Positions 7,567 to 9,437 of a stretch of 9,437 nt of DNA are shown here, in pieces. A program made the translations under genes and the position numbers. The DNA comes from an uncultured Chloroflexota bacterium (GTDB lineage: Bacteria; Chloroflexota; Limnocylindria; Limnocylindrales; CSP1-4), in NCBI GenBank assembly GCA_903924005.1, contig CAIXZV010000436.1, positions 1 through 9,437 on the forward strand. Reading direction: 5' to 3'. Below the pieces are notes generated by a model. It ran no database searches. It was not told where the DNA came from and was given only the letters and a program-made list of their open reading frames with translations. The stretch's first letter is position 1; each line of letters starts with the position of its first letter.

Positions 7567-7635
7567 CCGACAGCACGCACAGATGCGCAATCGCGCTTGG
7601 GCCCATCTGGCCGCAGCCCTGGGTTCGGTCCTCCA

Positions 7636-7654
7636 CGCGGACGCTCGCGATTTT
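7636..7654 (+). terminator. Weak candidate terminator after the S41 protease gene
   Basis: CGCG (7636-7639) and CGCG (7646-7649) form a 4-bp stem around GACGCT and are followed by ATTTT. The site is 70 nt past the protease stop and ends just before the next promoter, a sensible place for termination. The stem is short, so this is only a possibility. Confidence 0.2.
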
Positions 7655-7660
7655 GGGTGG

Positions 7661-7689
7661 TTGCGCTCCGCGCCACTTTCGGTTACGGT
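7661..7689 (+). promoter_or_regulatory. Candidate promoter for the leader/small ORF and smpB
   Basis: TTGCGC (7661-7666) and TACGGT (7684-7689) are 17 bp apart. Each matches consensus at only 3/6, but the TTG start and TAnnnT pattern with perfect spacing are typical of promoters in GC-rich bacteria. Transcription would begin near 7696, so the RNA would open almost directly with the Shine-Dalgarno GAAAGGAGGTGAT. The agreement between the predicted start and this signal strengthens the call. Confidence 0.45.
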
Positions 7690-7699
7690 GCCCGAGAAC

Positions 7700-7749
7700 G
7701 AAAGGAGGTGATGTGCAGTGATAGACGGTAGTCAGCGCTGCACCACCTC
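7700..7749 (+). promoter_or_regulatory. 13-nt Shine-Dalgarno masked in a 12-bp hairpin
   Basis: GAAAGGAGGTGAT (7700-7712) is perfectly complementary to the common 16S rRNA 3' tail ATCACCTCCTTTC, far more than initiation needs. GAGGTG (7705-7710) pairs with CACCTC (7744-7749), and GTGCAG (7713-7718) pairs with CTGCAC (7738-7743). The two stems are offset by a 2-nt bulge, with a 19-nt loop. The anti-SD strand's ACCACC (7742-7747) can instead pair with GGTGGT (7784-7789). The two folds exclude each other, as in attenuators and riboswitches. Pairings are seen in sequence; regulation is inferred. Confidence 0.5.
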
Positions 7750-7768
7750 GGCGGAGATCGTCGCCTAG
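7718..7768 (+). CDS. Candidate 16-codon leader peptide MIDGSQRCTTSAEIVA
   Basis: GTG 7718 lies 9 nt after AGGAGG (7703-7708), an ideal distance, and opens a 16-residue frame, MIDGSQRCTTSAEIVA, ending at TAG 7766-7768. Two competing starts share the same Shine-Dalgarno: ATG 7711 (MCSDRR, only 2 nt away) and GTG 7713 (a two-codon frame whose TGA overlaps GTG 7718). The coding bases for RCTTS are also the anti-SD strand of the hairpin, so ribosomes translating the frame would disrupt the fold. This is the usual logic of a leader peptide. I know of no family for it. It could equally be an RNA element with an incidental frame. Confidence 0.4.
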   Translation: MIDGSQRCTTSAEIVA

Positions 7769-7800
7769 AGGCGGTCCCGGCCGGGTGGTCGGTAGCATTT

Positions 7801-7830
7801 GAACGCCGGTCCGGCAACGGGCCGGCGTTC
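7801..7830 (+). terminator. Strong GC hairpin between leader and smpB, possible attenuator
   Basis: GAACGCCGGTCC (7801-7812) and GGGCCGGCGTTC (7819-7830) pair over 12 bp with one G-U wobble and a 6-nt loop, GGCAAC. No T-run follows (GTGCGTCTG), so it is not a classical intrinsic terminator. GC-rich bacteria do use such hairpins to pause or end transcription. It sits 32 nt after the 16-codon frame and 93 nt before smpB, where an attenuator would be. Confidence 0.45.
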
Positions 7831-7842
7831 GTGCGTCTGCGG

Positions 7843-7872
7843 ACGTGCGTCGGCGGCACGTGCGTCGGCGGC
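7843..7872 (+). repeat. Two perfect tandem copies of a 15-bp repeat
   Basis: ACGTGCGTCGGCGGC occurs at 7843-7857 and again at 7858-7872, head to tail with no spacer. A degenerate partial copy, GTGCGTCTGCGG, precedes it at 7831-7842. The unit length of 15 keeps any reading frame and is prone to slippage. It lies in the smpB leader and may be of no functional importance. Confidence 0.85.
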
Positions 7873-7923
7873 ATGGCGCCCGTGCGAAACTAGGCACCCA
7901 GCCGATCACGAGGAGTCAGTCCC

Positions 7924-8385
7924 ATGGGCGAGACCATCGCCCAAAACCGAAGAGCCCGACATGAGTTCACCATCGAAGACACCTTCGAGGCGGGGATCAT
8001 GCTGCGCGGCACCGAGATAAAGAGCGTCCGCGCCCACCATGTGAGCCTCGCGGATGCCTTCGCGCGCATTGAGCGCAACGAGGCGTGGATCATCGGCCTG
8101 CACATTGCGCCCTGGGGCGCCACCGATGTGCGCTTCAATCACGAGCCAAAGCGCACGCGCAAGCTGCTGCTGCACCGCGACGAGATTGACGAACTGCTGA
8201 TCAAGACCAAGGCCAAGGGCCTCACGGTCGTGCCGCTTGAGATCTACATCAACGATCGCGGCCTGGCGAAGATCCGTCTTGGGCTGGCCAAGGGCAAGCA
8301 GACCTGGGACCGCCGGCACGAGATCGCAGAGCGCGACGCCAAGCGCGACATGGCCCGCCAAGTGGCGGACGCGAGGAAGCGCTGA
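7924..8385 (+). CDS. smpB: SsrA-binding protein SmpB
   Basis: SmpB binds tmRNA and, with it, rescues ribosomes stalled on broken mRNAs by trans-translation. The 153 residues are of standard length and complete. Visible family segments are NRRARHEFTIEDTFEAGI at the N-terminus, LRGTEIKSVRAHHVSLADAFARI (OB-fold core with the conserved GTE), VRFNHEPKRTRKLLLHRDEI, and LAKGKQTWDRRHEIAERDAKRDM leading into the basic C-terminal tail. That tail enters the mRNA channel of the stalled ribosome. ATG 7924 has AGGAG at 7911-7915 with 8 nt spacing, so the start is well supported. The tmRNA gene is not visible in this window. The unusual leader at 7661-7872 lies just upstream and is the likely site of any control. 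The stop overlaps the next gene by one base (TGATG). Confidence 0.96.
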   Translation: MGETIAQNRRARHEFTIEDTFEAGIMLRGTEIKSVRAHHVSLADAFARIERNEAWIIGLHIAPWGATDVRFNHEPKRTRKLLLHRDEIDELLIKTKAKGLTVVPLEIYINDRGLAKIRLGLAKGKQTWDRRHEIAERDAKRDMARQVADARKR

Positions 8386-9437
8386 TGCGGCTCGCGCGGA
8401 TGCTCCAGGCAGTGGACGTCCATGCGGCGGGGGAGCCCGGGCGCGTGGTCGTGGGCGGTGTGCTGGACGTGCCGGGCGCCACGATGTTTGAGAAGGCGCA
8501 GCACCTTGAGCGGCACGGTGACTGGCTCCGCAAGCTGATGCTCAACGAGCCGCGCGGCTACCCGGCACTGTGCGCCAACGTCATCCTGCCGCCCACCAAC
8601 CCTGCGGCCGATGCCGGCTACGTGATCATGGAGCACGTGGAATACCCGGGCATGTCGGGCTCCAACACCATCTGCGTGGCCACGGCGCTGCTTGAGACGG
8701 GCATGCTGCCGATGACGGAGCCGGTCACCGACATCGTGCTGGAGGCGCCGGCAGGGCTGATCCGCGTGCGGGCAACGTGCGAGAACGGCAAGGTCACCGG
8801 CGTCACCTTCCGCAACGTGCCTGCCTTCGCCACGCATCTGGATGCGGTGGTGGAGGTGCCAAACCTAGGCACGGTCACAGTCGATGTCGCCTATGGCGGC
8901 ATGTTTCACGTGATCGCAGACGCTGTGGCGCTGGGCTTCCGCATCACGCCCGATGAGGGCCGCGACATCACCCGCGTCACCGAGATGATCAAAGCGGCCG
9001 CGGCGGAGCAGCTGCCCGTGGTCCACCCGGAGCAGCCCGGGTTTGCCGGGATCACCATTGGCCAGGTGAGCGGCCCCCCGCACGACCCGCGCAACTCCTG
9101 GCGCAACGCCACCACTGTGAGCACCCGCACGTTCTCATGGGACAACCCGGCTACCTGGACGGGCGTGCTTGACCGCTCCCCGTGCGGCACCGGCACGTGC
9201 GCCAAGATGGCCGTGCTCCACGCCAAGGGCAAACTCAAGATTGGCGAGGCGTTCCGCCACGAAGGCATCGTGGACACCGTGTTCACCGGCCGGCTGGTCG
9301 GCGAGGCGCAGGTGGGCGAGCGCGCGGGCGTGATCCCGGAGATCACCGGCACGGGCTACATCTACGCGTTCAGCAACTACGTCGTGGACCCCACGGACCC
9401 GTTCCCCCAGGGCTTCACCGTGGGTGACATCTGGTAG
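8385..9437 (+). CDS. Proline racemase / hydroxyproline epimerase family protein (Ser/Cys type)
   Basis: This 350-residue protein belongs to the proline racemase superfamily (proline racemase, 4-hydroxyproline 2-epimerase, trans-3-hydroxyproline dehydratase), whose two-fold core uses two facing acid/base residues. The N-terminal AVDVHAAGEPGRVVVGGV and central GGMFHVIADA are family motifs. The second site is intact: DRSPCGTGTCA, with Cys 267. At the first site the usual MCGH is MSGSNTIC, so Ser 91 replaces the catalytic Cys and Ser 93 the His. As I recall, Ser/Cys pairs form a recognised subgroup containing hydroxyproline epimerases, so it need not be inactive, but the substrate cannot be told from sequence. 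ATG 8385 overlaps the smpB stop by one base and has AGGAAG at 8374-8379, so it is co-translated with smpB. No neighbouring proline-catabolism gene is visible. TAG is the last codon of the window, so the gene is complete. Confidence 0.9.
   Translation: MRLARMLQAVDVHAAGEPGRVVVGGVLDVPGATMFEKAQHLERHGDWLRKLMLNEPRGYPALCANVILPPTNPAADAGYVIMEHVEYPGMSGSNTICVATALLETGMLPMTEPVTDIVLEAPAGLIRVRATCENGKVTGVTFRNVPAFATHLDAVVEVPNLGTVTVDVAYGGMFHVIADAVALGFRITPDEGRDITRVTEMIKAAAAEQLPVVHPEQPGFAGITIGQVSGPPHDPRNSWRNATTVSTRTFSWDNPATWTGVLDRSPCGTGTCAKMAVLHAKGKLKIGEAFRHEGIVDTVFTGRLVGEAQVGERAGVIPEITGTGYIYAFSNYVVDPTDPFPQGFTVGDIW

Larger units (their letters stand above)
7567..7923. other. 357-nt intergenic region with leader-like RNA architecture before smpB
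   Basis: No gene of ordinary size lies here. In order it holds a weak hairpin with ATTTT, a promoter (7661-7689), a very strong Shine-Dalgarno with a 16-codon ORF, an SD-masking hairpin, the palindrome CCCGGCCGGG (7776-7785), a strong GC hairpin (7801-7830), a tandem repeat (7843-7872) and the smpB ribosome-binding site (AGGAG, 7911-7915). I looked for ssrA (tmRNA), which often neighbours smpB, and saw no tRNA-like ends or tag reading frame. The first 70 nt also contain CAGATG/CATCTG arms (7580-7585 and 7604-7609) of doubtful meaning. Confidence 0.6.

Noticed and set aside
5974..7590. Long minus-strand open frame (538 codons) opposite ftsX and the S41 protease gene
   Set aside because: It is the antisense shadow of two well-identified genes in GC-rich DNA; its translation is rich in His/Arg/Gly/Leu with no recognisable domain.
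7700..7712. 16S rRNA 3'-end fragment on the minus strand (ATCACCTCCTTTC)
   Set aside because: Only 13 nt match and the adjoining sequence does not resemble 16S rRNA; it is better explained as a strong Shine-Dalgarno on the + strand.
7690..7872. tmRNA (ssrA) next to smpB
   Set aside because: No tRNA-like acceptor/T-arm ends, CCA-proximal pattern or tag reading frame could be seen.
7843..7872. CRISPR-like repeat
   Set aside because: Two contiguous 15-bp copies with no spacers; a simple tandem duplication.

Overview
The window is GC-rich bacterial DNA with all genes on the + strand. It is a tightly packed housekeeping segment: the 3' part of secA, a DUF218/YdcF-type membrane-anchored gene, a small cysteine-rich gene, prfB (RF2, needing a programmed +1 frameshift), ftsE, ftsX, a ctpA-like S41 protease, a 357-nt gap with RNA-like structure, smpB, and a proline racemase-family gene ending at the last base. 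The order secA-prfB-ftsE-ftsX-ctpA-smpB is common in Chloroflexota, Actinomycetota and Firmicutes. The protein sequences, GTG starts and an S41 protease with a small Cys-containing insert make me favour Chloroflexota (a Limnocylindria-like lineage is possible). This is an impression from recall, not a database result.

Bases 1-2979 carry secA, truncated at the window edge and lacking its Walker A region, and then the DUF218 gene, which overlaps the secA end. Bases 2980-3168 hold a 15-bp palindrome, a good sigma-A-type promoter (TTGGAA-17-TATACT) and a leader of about 100 nt. This promoter probably serves the small CxxxCxxC-repeat gene and prfB. The two are joined by a TAGTG stop/start overlap. 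prfB starts at GTG 3393, runs 20 codons to CTT-TGA-C and continues in the +1 frame, so a plain ORF call loses the RF2 N-terminus.

From 4567 to 7566, ftsE, ftsX and the S41 protease follow with gaps of 6 and 9 nt. They form a cell-envelope/division unit: an ABC ATPase, its membrane partner, and a secreted or membrane-anchored processing protease.

The gap 7567-7923 is the most unusual part. It contains a plausible promoter, a 13-nt perfect Shine-Dalgarno match to the 16S tail, and a 16-codon ORF (MIDGSQRCTTSAEIVA). The Shine-Dalgarno lies in a 12-bp hairpin, and the anti-SD strand of that hairpin could instead pair with a downstream GGTGGT. A strong GC hairpin and a 15-bp tandem repeat follow before smpB. 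This looks like an attenuator or leader-peptide element, or a structured small RNA, upstream of smpB. smpB (trans-translation) and prfB (termination) are both ribosome-release functions. The final gene overlaps smpB by one base and encodes a proline racemase-family enzyme with Ser and Cys at the two catalytic-cysteine positions.
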